A stretch of 64,000 bases of DNA from assembly GCA_947175195.1 (NCBI GenBank), contig CAMWLQ010000005.1, forward strand, positions 50,303 through 114,302, written 5' to 3'. The stretch is from an uncultured Clostridia bacterium (GTDB lineage Bacteria > Bacillota > Clostridia > Christensenellales > Pumilibacteraceae). Under the pieces are notes generated by a model. The model was given only the letters and a program-made list of their open reading frames with translations. It was not told the origin of the DNA and searched no databases. Below are positions 33,621-42,282 of this stretch, piece by piece. Positions within the stretch are counted from its first letter, which is position 1. The number at the start of each line of letters is the position of its first letter. The position numbers and the translations under genes are program-made.

Positions 33621-35051
33621 CTAATCGGTTTCAACGCCGCCCCGAATATACCGCATGACCGTTTCGCCCCAAATCGAATCGTCGTCCATGCTCCATGCCG
33701 AAACATTTTGTTCATAGACCGCTTGCTCGAACTTAAGCGATTCCACAATAACCCAGTCGAACATATCGTGAGTAATGTTGATAATACTCCCGCTCGCTCT
33801 GTCAATATCGAAGGTATAGTCCATAGGCCGCATGTAGCAGTTGATCAACTGATCGTTTATGTCGTCTATCAAATCCGCAGCGTTGTTATAGCTACGCTCG
33901 GCGGTTTTTATGCCGTTCAACCGGAAAATTATAAGCATGCACCGCAATGCGTTTTCAATGCTGTCACTGGTGGCGTCATCACTGTCGGAATAAGTAAAGT
34001 CAACAAGATTCAACCCACACCGATTGCGCAAATATGTGCGCAAATCCGCCTCCCCCGCTCCGCTTTCAGTCGAGATATCAATTTGGAATAAGTAGTTGTC
34101 ATGAATTCTTTGTAGCCGCTCTCTTACCGATCTATCGAGCTCCATCATATACTCGATGTCTTTTGATGACATAGCGGTCGTTTCGCCGTTTCCTATAATA
34201 ATATCCAAACACTTGTTAATCAAAGACCTGCGCGATTCCTTGGTTTTATGCAAAAGCAACCCACTGTATTTTTGAACAGCGGCAAGCAAATCTTCATTTG
34301 TTTTGCTACCGCATACAAGATAATCGCCCAAACGCTCACGCACAATTTGAGCGGTTGCAGTTTCGTCAGCATCTCCCAAAACTTTTATTTCGCATGCTTG
34401 CCTATACAGTTCGCGGTACTCGGCAACCGAATATCCGTGAAGAATAGAAAACGCCAAACACAAATGCTGCACGTCGCGAATATAAATTCCGTATTCCACC
34501 AATGCGGACGGCTCTTTGTTTTGCCCTGCGGTAAAAATAAAGTAGTTTATATCGTCGATATCTCTAAACACCGCATATTCGCGTTGCATTGCCGAACAAA
34601 TTTCTATCCAATAATACGGGTTTTCTTCACTATCCTTGGAAGGATATGCGTTGGGAGCCTTTATCGGCACTATCTCATTTCCGAACCAATTGTTAGAAAG
34701 GAATTTGCCGATAGCACGCGAACCGAAAAAGTCCGTTTGTCCGCTTTCCGTTGCTTTTATGACAATGCCCCGATTTTTGTCGTAGCACTCCGGATAAAAA
34801 GCCTTTGCCATGGCCGTGGCAATCAAATCAAGCTCTACGATTTCGGATTGTCCCTTAAATTTAAGCGATTTGATTCTGGACAGCTCGACGTTTATTTTTT
34901 CGACCCGTTTTGCTACTCGATTGAACCATGCATGCAATCCACCCGCCTTTTCTTCGTCGGAAAGGCTGCCCTTGGCACGATGCTGTACAGTGCGTTTTTC
35001 ATACTCGCTTTCTATATACTCAACCCAATCGGAATAATTTAAATAATACAT
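33621..35051 (-). CDS. Uncharacterised 476-residue protein, first gene of the accessory locus
   Basis: I do not recognise the family. Soluble, with no signal peptide and no obvious nucleotide-binding loop. The N-terminal 60 residues are charged and helical. Middle motifs include KATESGQTDFFGSRAIGKFL and NPYYWIEICSAMQREYAVFRDIDDINYFIF (noted in parts), suggesting a globular alpha/beta domain; the end contains MDYTFDIDRASGSIINITHDMF. The ATG at 35051 has AAAGGAG upstream. The gene ends 59 bp before the kinase-NACHT gene and lies on the same strand, so a partner role is likely. Confidence 0.72.
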   Translation of the reverse strand: MYYLNYSDWVEYIESEYEKRTVQHRAKGSLSDEEKAGGLHAWFNRVAKRVEKINVELSRIKSLKFKGQSEIVELDLIATAMAKAFYPECYDKNRGIVIKATESGQTDFFGSRAIGKFLSNNWFGNEIVPIKAPNAYPSKDSEENPYYWIEICSAMQREYAVFRDIDDINYFIFTAGQNKEPSALVEYGIYIRDVQHLCLAFSILHGYSVAEYRELYRQACEIKVLGDADETATAQIVRERLGDYLVCGSKTNEDLLAAVQKYSGLLLHKTKESRRSLINKCLDIIIGNGETTAMSSKDIEYMMELDRSVRERLQRIHDNYLFQIDISTESGAGEADLRTYLRNRCGLNLVDFTYSDSDDATSDSIENALRCMLIIFRLNGIKTAERSYNNAADLIDDINDQLINCYMRPMDYTFDIDRASGSIINITHDMFDWVIVESLKFEQAVYEQNVSAWSMDDDSIWGETVMRYIRGGVETD

Positions 35052-35116
35052 TCTTATCTCCTTTGTAATGCGAGAATAAATTATCATTCTAACATGTTTA
35101 TAATGACGTCATCTAA

Positions 35117-37843
35117 TTACTGCACTATCCTGCTGCCGCACGTGTCGGTTGCCTCTTCTACCGTGACGGTAAACGGCATGCGCGAAATCAGCGCCTCAGC
35201 GTGAGTGATTACGCCGACCAAGCAGTCTTTGCTAAGCGCCTCCAGCGCGCCGTAAACCACGTCTATAAGATCCTCGTCCAGCGTGCCGAAACCCTCGTCC
35301 AAAAAGAAGAAGGCGTTGTTGCCGCGGCTTTGTGTACGGGCAATCGCTATAGCGACGGACAGCGACGCCAAAAACAGCTCGCCGCCCGACAAAGTGTCCG
35401 TCTTGCGGAACTTGCCGCCGTTGAGGTAGTCGGACACCATAAAGCCGCTGCCCTTGTCGTAGCACATGGTATATTTTCCGCCCGACAGCTCGCCAAGTAT
35501 TTCGCCCGCGACGGCGGTAAACTCGGCAATGTATTCCGCCGCGACAAATTCGAGCATTGCCTTGCCCTTGGTCATGTCGGCTATTATGCGGTATAAATCG
35601 GCGCGCTTTTTGAGTGCCGCGAGCTCGGCGTTCAGCTCGGAAAGCTCGGCGCACTTTTGCTCGAGCACTTCCGTTTCCACCTGCTTGACCGCAATGTCCT
35701 TGTTGTATTCGGCAATGCGGGTCTTTACCCTTTCAAGCTCGTCGCGCTTTTCCGTATACGCACCCTCGTCGAATTCGGGACTGTCAACGGGACAATCGGC
35801 CTTGGCGGCGGCAAGCGAGTTTTCTATTGCCGCGACAGCTGCGGTAGCCGCCTGCAACGCGCCGACTAGCTGCTTGCGCTTGGCGTCAACCGCGTTCAAT
35901 CGAGAATCCACCTCGGCAAGCTCGGTCTTGACCTTGGCTATATCGCCGTCGGTTTTGCCGCACGACTCGCCCAGCTCGGCTTTGTAATTTTCCGATTTTT
36001 GTTTAAGCTCGACAAGCGCACCCTCGAGCGCATTACTCTCCGCCGACAGTACGGCGATTGCTGGCTTGTGCTTGTCCAGCAGGTCGTTGGATGCGTTAGC
36101 CGTTTCGGCGGCGTTTTTACATTCGTCAAGCGCGGCGGCAAGGCTTTTGTACACGTCGGGCAAAACGCACATTTCGGTCATTTTGCTCTCGACCTCGGCG
36201 CGGTCGCGCTCGGCGTTTTGTATTGCTTTATCTAAGTTATCGTAATCGGCTTTGGCGCGATCGGAATGTTTTACGCACTCGGCATGCAAGCCTTGCGCCT
36301 CTTTAAGTTGTTGCTTGGCGGCGTCCAATTCCGCTTTGCGACCGGACACGTCAGCGTCGTTGCTTTCGTATTCGCCGTCGTACCGACCGCCGCACACGGG
36401 ACAGGTATCGCCGTCATGCAGCTCGGCACGCACCGCCGCCGCATGCGAACATAACTGTGCCGCAGCCAGCGCCTCGGCACGGCTGTCCACTTCGCGCTCC
36501 GCTTGCTTGGTCTTTTGTTCGAGCTCGGCAAGGCGGGCGGCGTACTGCTCGATCACGCCCAACTGTTTGTTTCGATTTTCCGTATGCTCGGCAAGCGCCG
36601 CGACAGTCTTTTGCCGCATGCCGTCCAGCTCGGCATATCTATCCAGCTCGGCAAGCAGCTTTTGCTTGGATTCCGCTATGTCGGCAAGCGTGACGTCGCT
36701 TTTGCCGAGTGCGGATATGGCAAAGGCAAGCCCCGCCGATTGTGCACCCGCACCGCTTGCGGCAAGCACAAACTTGTTTAATATCTCTTTAAGCCGTAGG
36801 ACGTCGCCGTCGTGCGCCTGCTCCAAAGCCTTAAGCCGTTGCTCCGCCGCCGCAAGCTCGTCCCGCTTTTTGTCCAGCGCGGCTTGTTTTGCCGCATTGT
36901 CCCGCACGGCAACGGAATACTCGCGGTCGAGCGTGTTCAGCGCGGACAGCCTGTTCAGCTCGTCGCGCAAAAACGCCTGCTTTTTTCCGTCCTCGGTGTT
37001 GACCGATTGTTCAAACTCGTCAAGCGCGGTCTTGGCGTCGAACTCACGCTTTTTAGCCTCGTCCGATTGCAGCATGAGATTTTTCACCGCGTTTTGCTTT
37101 TCCCTTACGCGAATGAATACGTCGCGCACCTTTTCCAGCTCGGCAAGCTCGGCTGCGCGCGCGGACAAATCCTTTTCGGCTGCGGCGTTTTTTGTGCGCA
37201 GCGCCTTTATTTCGTCCTTTTGTTCCTTAAGCTTTTGCGGCGATACGTCGCCCAGCTTATCCTTTTCGCGCGTGCGCGCGTCTATATCCCTGTTCTTTTC
37301 GCGCTCGCGCTCCGACGCGAACTTGAACACCTCGCCGAATCGCATAAGCGAAAAAATCTTGCCCACCGCCTCGGTTTGCTTTTGCGGCGTCTTTTTGAGA
37401 AACTCGGCATACTCGCCCTGCTCGAGCAGGTACACGTTTTTGAACTCCGCCGCCTCAAGTCCGATTATGCCGTATATAATATTGTTAATATCGTCGCTCT
37501 TGACGGAAATTGGCTCGCCGTTTTTGTACAGCGTGCACTCGCTGCCCGCCGAGCCGTCGGGTTTGCGCTTTAGCACGCGCTCCACGGTGTAGCGCTCGCC
37601 GTCCTCGGTAAACTCCAGCACCACGCGCGCCGACGATTGCGAAAGGTTGATAACGTCGCCGAGGTTGCCCTTGGGACTTTTGCCGTACAGCGCGAGCATG
37701 ATACAGTCGAAAACAGTGGTCTTGCCAGCGCCCGTCTTGCCGCAAATGCAAAACAGGTTGCTGCGCCCCGCCGCCTCGAAGTCGAGCGTTTGCTCCTCTA
37801 TAAAAGAATTTATACCTTCTATCGTAAGTCTTATCGGTTTCAT
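35117..37843 (-). CDS. sbcC: Exonuclease SbcCD, ATPase subunit
   Basis: 908-residue SMC/Rad50-like ATPase that works with SbcD to process hairpins and blocked DNA ends. Walker A GKTGAGKTTVFD near residue 35, two long Ala/Glu/Lys-rich coiled coils, a zinc hook CPVCGG near residue 480 between them, ABC signature LSGGELFLASLS and Walker B FFLDEGFGTLDED near the C-terminus. It begins one base after the sbcD stop (TAG T ATG), so the pair is coupled. Confidence 0.96.
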   Translation of the reverse strand: MKPIRLTIEGINSFIEEQTLDFEAAGRSNLFCICGKTGAGKTTVFDCIMLALYGKSPKGNLGDVINLSQSSARVVLEFTEDGERYTVERVLKRKPDGSAGSECTLYKNGEPISVKSDDINNIIYGIIGLEAAEFKNVYLLEQGEYAEFLKKTPQKQTEAVGKIFSLMRFGEVFKFASEREREKNRDIDARTREKDKLGDVSPQKLKEQKDEIKALRTKNAAAEKDLSARAAELAELEKVRDVFIRVREKQNAVKNLMLQSDEAKKREFDAKTALDEFEQSVNTEDGKKQAFLRDELNRLSALNTLDREYSVAVRDNAAKQAALDKKRDELAAAEQRLKALEQAHDGDVLRLKEILNKFVLAASGAGAQSAGLAFAISALGKSDVTLADIAESKQKLLAELDRYAELDGMRQKTVAALAEHTENRNKQLGVIEQYAARLAELEQKTKQAEREVDSRAEALAAAQLCSHAAAVRAELHDGDTCPVCGGRYDGEYESNDADVSGRKAELDAAKQQLKEAQGLHAECVKHSDRAKADYDNLDKAIQNAERDRAEVESKMTEMCVLPDVYKSLAAALDECKNAAETANASNDLLDKHKPAIAVLSAESNALEGALVELKQKSENYKAELGESCGKTDGDIAKVKTELAEVDSRLNAVDAKRKQLVGALQAATAAVAAIENSLAAAKADCPVDSPEFDEGAYTEKRDELERVKTRIAEYNKDIAVKQVETEVLEQKCAELSELNAELAALKKRADLYRIIADMTKGKAMLEFVAAEYIAEFTAVAGEILGELSGGKYTMCYDKGSGFMVSDYLNGGKFRKTDTLSGGELFLASLSVAIAIARTQSRGNNAFFFLDEGFGTLDEDLIDVVYGALEALSKDCLVGVITHAEALISRMPFTVTVEEATDTCGSRIVQ

Positions 37844-37844
37844 A

Positions 37845-39047
37845 CTAATCCTGCCCCGCCTCTTTCATAAGTTCGGTAAAAACCGCTTTAAGCTCGGCGC
37901 TCGGCTCGGCGTTAAACCTGTGCTTGTAGTACATATCGAATATTTCCCCGTCGGACAGGTGTGCGCGCCGCTCCACCTTGACGTCGCCGCGCAGCGTTGC
38001 CGTAACGACCAAATCGTTGTACGCGGGGTGCGATCGGATTTGCGCCGTTTCGTCGCGGGTCAGCGGCTCGCCGCTGTACTTGATACGCACGTAATCGTCC
38101 GAATAAAATTCGAGCTTGCTCATACATTCGTCAAAGTTGTCCGCGTCAGTTTCGGTCAGGTTTTTGCCCGCGGTCAGTACCTTTTGCTCAACCGTGCGCT
38201 TTTGCGTGTCGATAATATTGACCGACTTGGTGCGGCTCTCGTCGTATGCGTACTGCAACGGCGAGCCGCTGTATTCGGCAAGCGGGCGCTTGCAAATGCG
38301 CAAATGCTTATGCACATGCCCGAGCGCAACGTAGTCCGCCGTTTCGGGCAGTATGCCCGTAGGCAGCGCCAATAGTCCGCCCAGGGATTCCGACGCCTCC
38401 GACTTGCTCAAAAACAAATGCGTGCATAATATGTTATAGTTATCGTCAAAAAATTCGCACGCGGACGACAGCGTTTGCTTAACGCGCTCCACGTAATCTA
38501 TATTGTAATCCTGCTTTGCCCAGCGCGAAAGCCGCGATTCGGCGGGGTACGGCACAAGTGCGATATTCACCCGTTCGCCTTCCTTTTCCACCGTTACACC
38601 GCCGTAATGCCCGAATATCTTTATGCGCTGTTTTTGTATGTAGTCCGCCGCGTCAAACAGCCCGAACAGCGACGGCGGCGGCGTGGGGTCGGACAGCGTT
38701 TCGCCGTTGAGCGCCGAATAGTCCAGCTCGCCCGCCAGCACTATGCCCTGCAAATCGGCAAGCGGTTTGGCGGCGCACAGCCTGCGCTCGTCGTCATGGT
38801 TGCCCGCAAGCGCGATAACCGCCCTGCCGCGCTCGGCAAGTGTGAGTATGCTACGGTAAAATACACGTTCGGCATCCGACGTAGGTACGGACGTGTCGAA
38901 TATATCCCCCGCAATAAGCACGACGTCGACGTCCTCGGCGTCGGCTATTTCGGATAACTGCTTGATGACGTCGCACTGTTCGTCCAGTCGCGCCGCCTTG
39001 TTCAGCTTTTTGCCCAAGTGCAGGTCTGCCGTATGCAAAATCTTCAT
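37845..39047 (-). CDS. sbcD: Exonuclease SbcCD, nuclease subunit
   Basis: 400-residue Mre11-type metallophosphoesterase nuclease. Metal-binding motifs in order: HTADLHLGK (residues 4-12), VLIAGDIFD, ALAGNHDDERR, and GHYGG / GHVHKH. The capping domain follows. The ATG at 39047 with GGGAG upstream is the right start; the open frame extends 59 codons further but this overlaps the divergent promoter region. Partner sbcC follows directly. Confidence 0.96.
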   Translation of the reverse strand: MKILHTADLHLGKKLNKAARLDEQCDVIKQLSEIADAEDVDVVLIAGDIFDTSVPTSDAERVFYRSILTLAERGRAVIALAGNHDDERRLCAAKPLADLQGIVLAGELDYSALNGETLSDPTPPPSLFGLFDAADYIQKQRIKIFGHYGGVTVEKEGERVNIALVPYPAESRLSRWAKQDYNIDYVERVKQTLSSACEFFDDNYNILCTHLFLSKSEASESLGGLLALPTGILPETADYVALGHVHKHLRICKRPLAEYSGSPLQYAYDESRTKSVNIIDTQKRTVEQKVLTAGKNLTETDADNFDECMSKLEFYSDDYVRIKYSGEPLTRDETAQIRSHPAYNDLVVTATLRGDVKVERRAHLSDGEIFDMYYKHRFNAEPSAELKAVFTELMKEAGQD

Positions 39048-39081
39048 TTTCGGTTTTCTCCCATGGTTTAGAGCAAAACGG

Positions 39082-39110
39082 TTGATAATTTCGCTTGCAA
39101 GTGGTATTAT
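39082..39110 (+). promoter_or_regulatory. Promoter of dnaD-dnaC pair
   Basis: TTGATA (39082-39087), 17 bp, TATTAT (39105-39110), 41 bp before the dnaD-like ATG. The sbcD gene diverges from the same 103-bp gap. Confidence 0.6.
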
Positions 39111-39150
39111 AATACATACACGGAAAAAATTCAAGCAAAAGAGGCGCGAG

Positions 39151-40581
39151 ATGTTCAAACTGTCGTCGGAAGCAAGTCTTGACGGCGCTATAACCGTCGA
39201 AAATAAATTTATAGTCGAGTACATGCCGTATGCGGACGGCGATTACGTAAAGGTCTATCTTTACGGTCTTTCGCTTGCCGCACGCAAAAGCGACGCCGAC
39301 GACAGCATAGACAGGCTTGCAAGACGGCTGGACATGGACGAGAGCACGGTTACAGCCGCAATCGACTACTGGACGGAGCTTGGACTTATGTCGCGACTGG
39401 GCGACGATATTTGCTATTTCTCTCCGCGCAATGCCAGACCCAAAATAAAAAAGTACGACGTGGACAAGTACCGCGAATTTAACCGTCAAGCCCAGCTGTA
39501 TATAGCCGCCCGCCAAATAACGCCCAACGAGTACAACGAATACTATGCGCTTATGGAAAAGCTCAATTTGGAGTGGCAAGCCATGGTGCTTATAGTCAAG
39601 TACTGCGTGGACCTCAAGGGCGACAACGTATCATGCCCGTACATACTCACCGTCGCGCGCAACCTCGCGTCCGACGGCTACCGCACCGCCGACGACGTTG
39701 GCGAGCGACTGGACGAGTACGGCGTTTACTATAACGAGCTTATGCGTATACTCGGCGTAATGGGCGGCAAGCACCCCGATCATGAGGCGGTGCAGTTCTA
39801 TAAAAAATGGAAAATGGCGTACAAGTTCGATAAGGACGTAATCTACCATGTAGCGCAAAACATAAAGCGCGGCGGCGCGGCGGCGCTGGACGCCAAGCTG
39901 ACGGGATACTATGAGCTGTCGTTTACCACCGCCGAGCAAATCGACAAGTACGAGGAAGACCGAAAAAACCTGTACAAGCTGACCAAGGCGGTCAACAAGG
40001 CGCTCGGACTGTACTACGACAACGTAGATCCCGAAATCACAACGTATATCAAGCCGTGGCTGGGACTGGGTTTCGAGTCGGGCGGTATACTCGCCGCAGC
40101 CGACTACTGCATGAAAAAGGATATGAAACGCCTGTCCGACCTCGACGCCGTTATCCGCGACCTGTTCGAGCGCGGGCTTACGACCGAAAAGCAGGTCAAG
40201 GACAGCGTAAACTACGAAAACCGCTTTGACAGCACAATCGAAAAGCTGTTCAAAACGCTCAATATTAAGGGCGCGGTCAAGGACATTCACCGCGCGTACT
40301 ACGCCAACTGGACGGAAAAATGGGCAATGCCCCAAGCGCTTATAGACTACGCCGCACAGCTTGCCATGGGCAAAGCCAACTCGTTTGCATACATGAACGC
40401 GATACTCCTCGCTTGGCACAATTCGGGAATAACCGATATTGAAAAAGCCAAATCCGCCGCACCCGTGGCGGGAGGCGCACAGCCCGCCGCCGAGGGCAAA
40501 CAAACCGGCGTGGTATTCGAAAAGTACACCGAGGAGCAGCTTAACGGACTGTTCACGCAAATCACGGAGGACGACGATTGA
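39151..40581 (+). CDS. DnaD-domain primosomal protein
   Basis: 476 residues. A winged-helix N-terminus (about 10-100; DSIDRLARRLDMDESTVTAAIDYWTELGL seen as helix-turn-helix) is followed by DnaD/DnaB2-type helical domains. EAVQFYKKWKMAY near 210 begins one repeat and a second lies near 330-430. In Bacillota such proteins help load the replicative helicase at origins or restart sites. The ATG at 39151 has GAGGCG upstream. The stop shares a base with the dnaC start, so the two are coupled. Confidence 0.9.
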   Translation: MFKLSSEASLDGAITVENKFIVEYMPYADGDYVKVYLYGLSLAARKSDADDSIDRLARRLDMDESTVTAAIDYWTELGLMSRLGDDICYFSPRNARPKIKKYDVDKYREFNRQAQLYIAARQITPNEYNEYYALMEKLNLEWQAMVLIVKYCVDLKGDNVSCPYILTVARNLASDGYRTADDVGERLDEYGVYYNELMRILGVMGGKHPDHEAVQFYKKWKMAYKFDKDVIYHVAQNIKRGGAAALDAKLTGYYELSFTTAEQIDKYEEDRKNLYKLTKAVNKALGLYYDNVDPEITTYIKPWLGLGFESGGILAAADYCMKKDMKRLSDLDAVIRDLFERGLTTEKQVKDSVNYENRFDSTIEKLFKTLNIKGAVKDIHRAYYANWTEKWAMPQALIDYAAQLAMGKANSFAYMNAILLAWHNSGITDIEKAKSAAPVAGGAQPAAEGKQTGVVFEKYTEEQLNGLFTQITEDDD

Positions 40582-41462
40582 TGAACGCATATCAACGCGC
40601 AGTAAAAGATATTGCCGACCGCCGCCGCGAGGATTTGGACGAGGGGCTATCCGTTTGGCGCAACGCGCTCGCTAATGACGAGGGTCTTCGCGCCGCAAAC
40701 GCTTTTTACCAAGCCGAGGCGGTAAAGAAAGCGCAACGCCTGCCCAATGAATTGGACAAAGCGCGCGCGGAGCTGCAAGCCAACGCCGCAAGGCTTGGAC
40801 TTACACAGCAAACGATTGAGCCGCCCGTAAGATGCAAGGCTTGCAACGATACGGGCTACGCAAACGGCAAGTATTGCAAGTGCGTGGTAAAACGCGTAAT
40901 CCAGTCGGATGCGGAAAACCTCGCTCTCCCCCAAACCGATTTCGGGCCGGCAAAAAAATCCGCGCCCAAAGCCATATCCAAGCTGTACGACAAAGCGGAA
41001 CAGTACGTAAACGAGTTCCCCCAAAACAAAAAGCCTTTCTTTATTATAATAGGCAGCGCGGGCACGGGCAAAACCATACTGGCGTCGGCAATCGCAACGG
41101 AAATGCTGGCGCGCGGCGCGGCCACCGTAACGGTGAGCGCATTCGAAATGGTTAAGCGCGCAAAGGATTACCACACGCAATTCGCTATAGACGACTACCG
41201 CGATTTGTTCACTCCAATGCTGGACTGCGATCTTTTGGTGATTGACGACCTCGGCACGGAAACGGTACTCAAAAACATAACGCGCGAGTACTTTTATACG
41301 ATAATCAACGAACGCTGGCTGCACGGGCGCAACACCGTTATCACTTCTAATCTTTCGCCCAACGATATGCTCACCCGCTACGGCGAGGCGGTGTTCTCAA
41401 GGCTGTGCGACAAGAACAAAGCCAACCTGTTCACCGTCACCGCACCCAACGCGCGGATATAA
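40581..41462 (+). CDS. dnaC: Helicase loader, DnaC/IstB-type AAA+ ATPase
   Basis: 293 residues. A helical N-terminal domain ends in a zinc knuckle CKACNDTGYANGKYCKC (about 82-98), then an AAA+ core with Walker A GSAGTGKTIL (near 157), Walker B LLVIDDLGTE, sensor 1 VITSNLSP and an Arg finger segment RLCDKN. Expected to load DnaB (9290-10831). Because no transposase is adjacent and DnaD is coupled, the helicase-loader reading is preferred over IstB. The ATG at 40581 overlaps the dnaD stop (TGATG). Confidence 0.92.
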   Translation: MNAYQRAVKDIADRRREDLDEGLSVWRNALANDEGLRAANAFYQAEAVKKAQRLPNELDKARAELQANAARLGLTQQTIEPPVRCKACNDTGYANGKYCKCVVKRVIQSDAENLALPQTDFGPAKKSAPKAISKLYDKAEQYVNEFPQNKKPFFIIIGSAGTGKTILASAIATEMLARGAATVTVSAFEMVKRAKDYHTQFAIDDYRDLFTPMLDCDLLVIDDLGTETVLKNITREYFYTIINERWLHGRNTVITSNLSPNDMLTRYGEAVFSRLCDKNKANLFTVTAPNARI

Positions 41463-41482
41463 ACCGCACAAAATATTTCAAC

Positions 41483-41552
41483 AAAAATAAGCCATGATTA
41501 GGCAGTAAGTGCCGGGCTAGACTTGCCCGGGGTTCTTGCCAATCACGGCTCT
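41483..41552 (-). ncRNA. Small structured RNA, fourth copy of the 56.7-kb family
   Basis: About 70 nt. It starts AGAGCCGTGATTGGCA, has the central hairpin CCGGGC-AAGTCTA-GCCCGG, and closes with TGCCTAATCATGGCTT plus a T run. It matches copy C at 56900-56969 over almost the entire length, including GGCAAGAAC and CACTTACTGCC. It is driven by its own consensus promoter and is convergent with dnaC. Confidence 0.85.
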
Positions 41553-41557
41553 TTTAT

Positions 41558-41586
41558 ATTATACGTTATTATAGCGCGCTTGTCAA
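41558..41586 (-). promoter_or_regulatory. Consensus promoter of the solitary small RNA
   Basis: TTGACA (41581-41586), 17 bp, TATAAT (41558-41563); the conserved AGAG of the RNA begins about 6 bp downstream. Confidence 0.85.
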
Positions 41587-41602
41587 CCCCTTTGAAAAAG
41601 TT

Positions 41603-42274
41603 TTATTTGCGCGCCAAATCATAGCTTACGTCGAGCATTTTTTGTATTTCGTCTAACGGCACGCTGCCGTCAAGGCAAACAGTAATCCAATGCTTTTTGT
41701 TCATATGATAGCCGCGAAAGAATTTTTTGCCGTCGACTATTGCGTCAATATCTTCCGCCGCCGCGCGCAGGTCTATTATTTCGACCTTTTCGTCCGACGG
41801 CAAGCCGAGCTTGTCTTTAGTGACGGTGAGCAGCGCGCCGTACCATTTTTGATTGTCCTTCCGCCGCCAAATCGCATTGTCGGGAAACTTGTCCCACAAA
41901 AATTCCAGCGTGTCGTCGTAGGTGTCGTAAACGTACTGTATCAGCTTTTGCGCATAGTCGCTTTTGAATATATATTTGTCAAAGCACTTTTCGGCGATGC
42001 CCAGCATAACGTTTTCGTAGTCGGTGCGCACGGCGCCAACAAATCCGCCGCCCGCGCCCTCCACAAGAAACAGCGTGTACGGATCGCCCGTCGCCAAGTC
42101 TAACACCTCGGTATTTATATCCGAGCTCGTGATTTTTACGTTCAACGCAAACCCGCCGTTCATAATGGCGGTATCATAAATATACGCGCCGTCGGACATA
42201 ACAAAGCCGAACTTTTGCAGCTTGGCAAAGTTCGGCTTGTAATGCTTGAAAATACGTTCTAAAATATAGTTCAT
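41603..42274 (-). CDS. MmcQ/YjbR-family protein
   Basis: 223 residues. The C-terminal half has the YjbR-like double-wing core (IWRRKDNQKWYGALLTV; IIDLRA; GYHMNKKHWITVCLDG; the terminal ISYDLA-like LDVSYDLARK). The N-terminal half is an extension seen in clostridial members. DNA binding is suggested for the family but not proven. The ATG at 42274, 8 bp after the upstream stop, has no clear ribosome site, so translation may depend on coupling to the lipoprotein gene; a longer frame upstream would overlap that gene. Confidence 0.85.
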   Translation of the reverse strand: MNYILERIFKHYKPNFAKLQKFGFVMSDGAYIYDTAIMNGGFALNVKITSSDINTEVLDLATGDPYTLFLVEGAGGGFVGAVRTDYENVMLGIAEKCFDKYIFKSDYAQKLIQYVYDTYDDTLEFLWDKFPDNAIWRRKDNQKWYGALLTVTKDKLGLPSDEKVEIIDLRAAAEDIDAIVDGKKFFRGYHMNKKHWITVCLDGSVPLDEIQKMLDVSYDLARK

Positions 42275-42282
42275 AAAATCTA

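Noticed and set aside
36252..37592. Long plus-strand open frame (446 codons, Ser/Ala-rich) opposite sbcC
   Set aside because: It is a mirror of the GC-rich coiled-coil codons of sbcC; composition is not protein-like and there is no ribosome site.
38893..39150. Upstream extension of the dnaD frame
   Set aside because: It overlaps sbcD and the divergent promoter; the ATG at 39151 has a ribosome site and begins the conserved domain.
40581..41462. IstB transposition helper instead of DnaC
   Set aside because: No IstA-type transposase or terminal repeats; translational coupling to dnaD supports the helicase-loader role.
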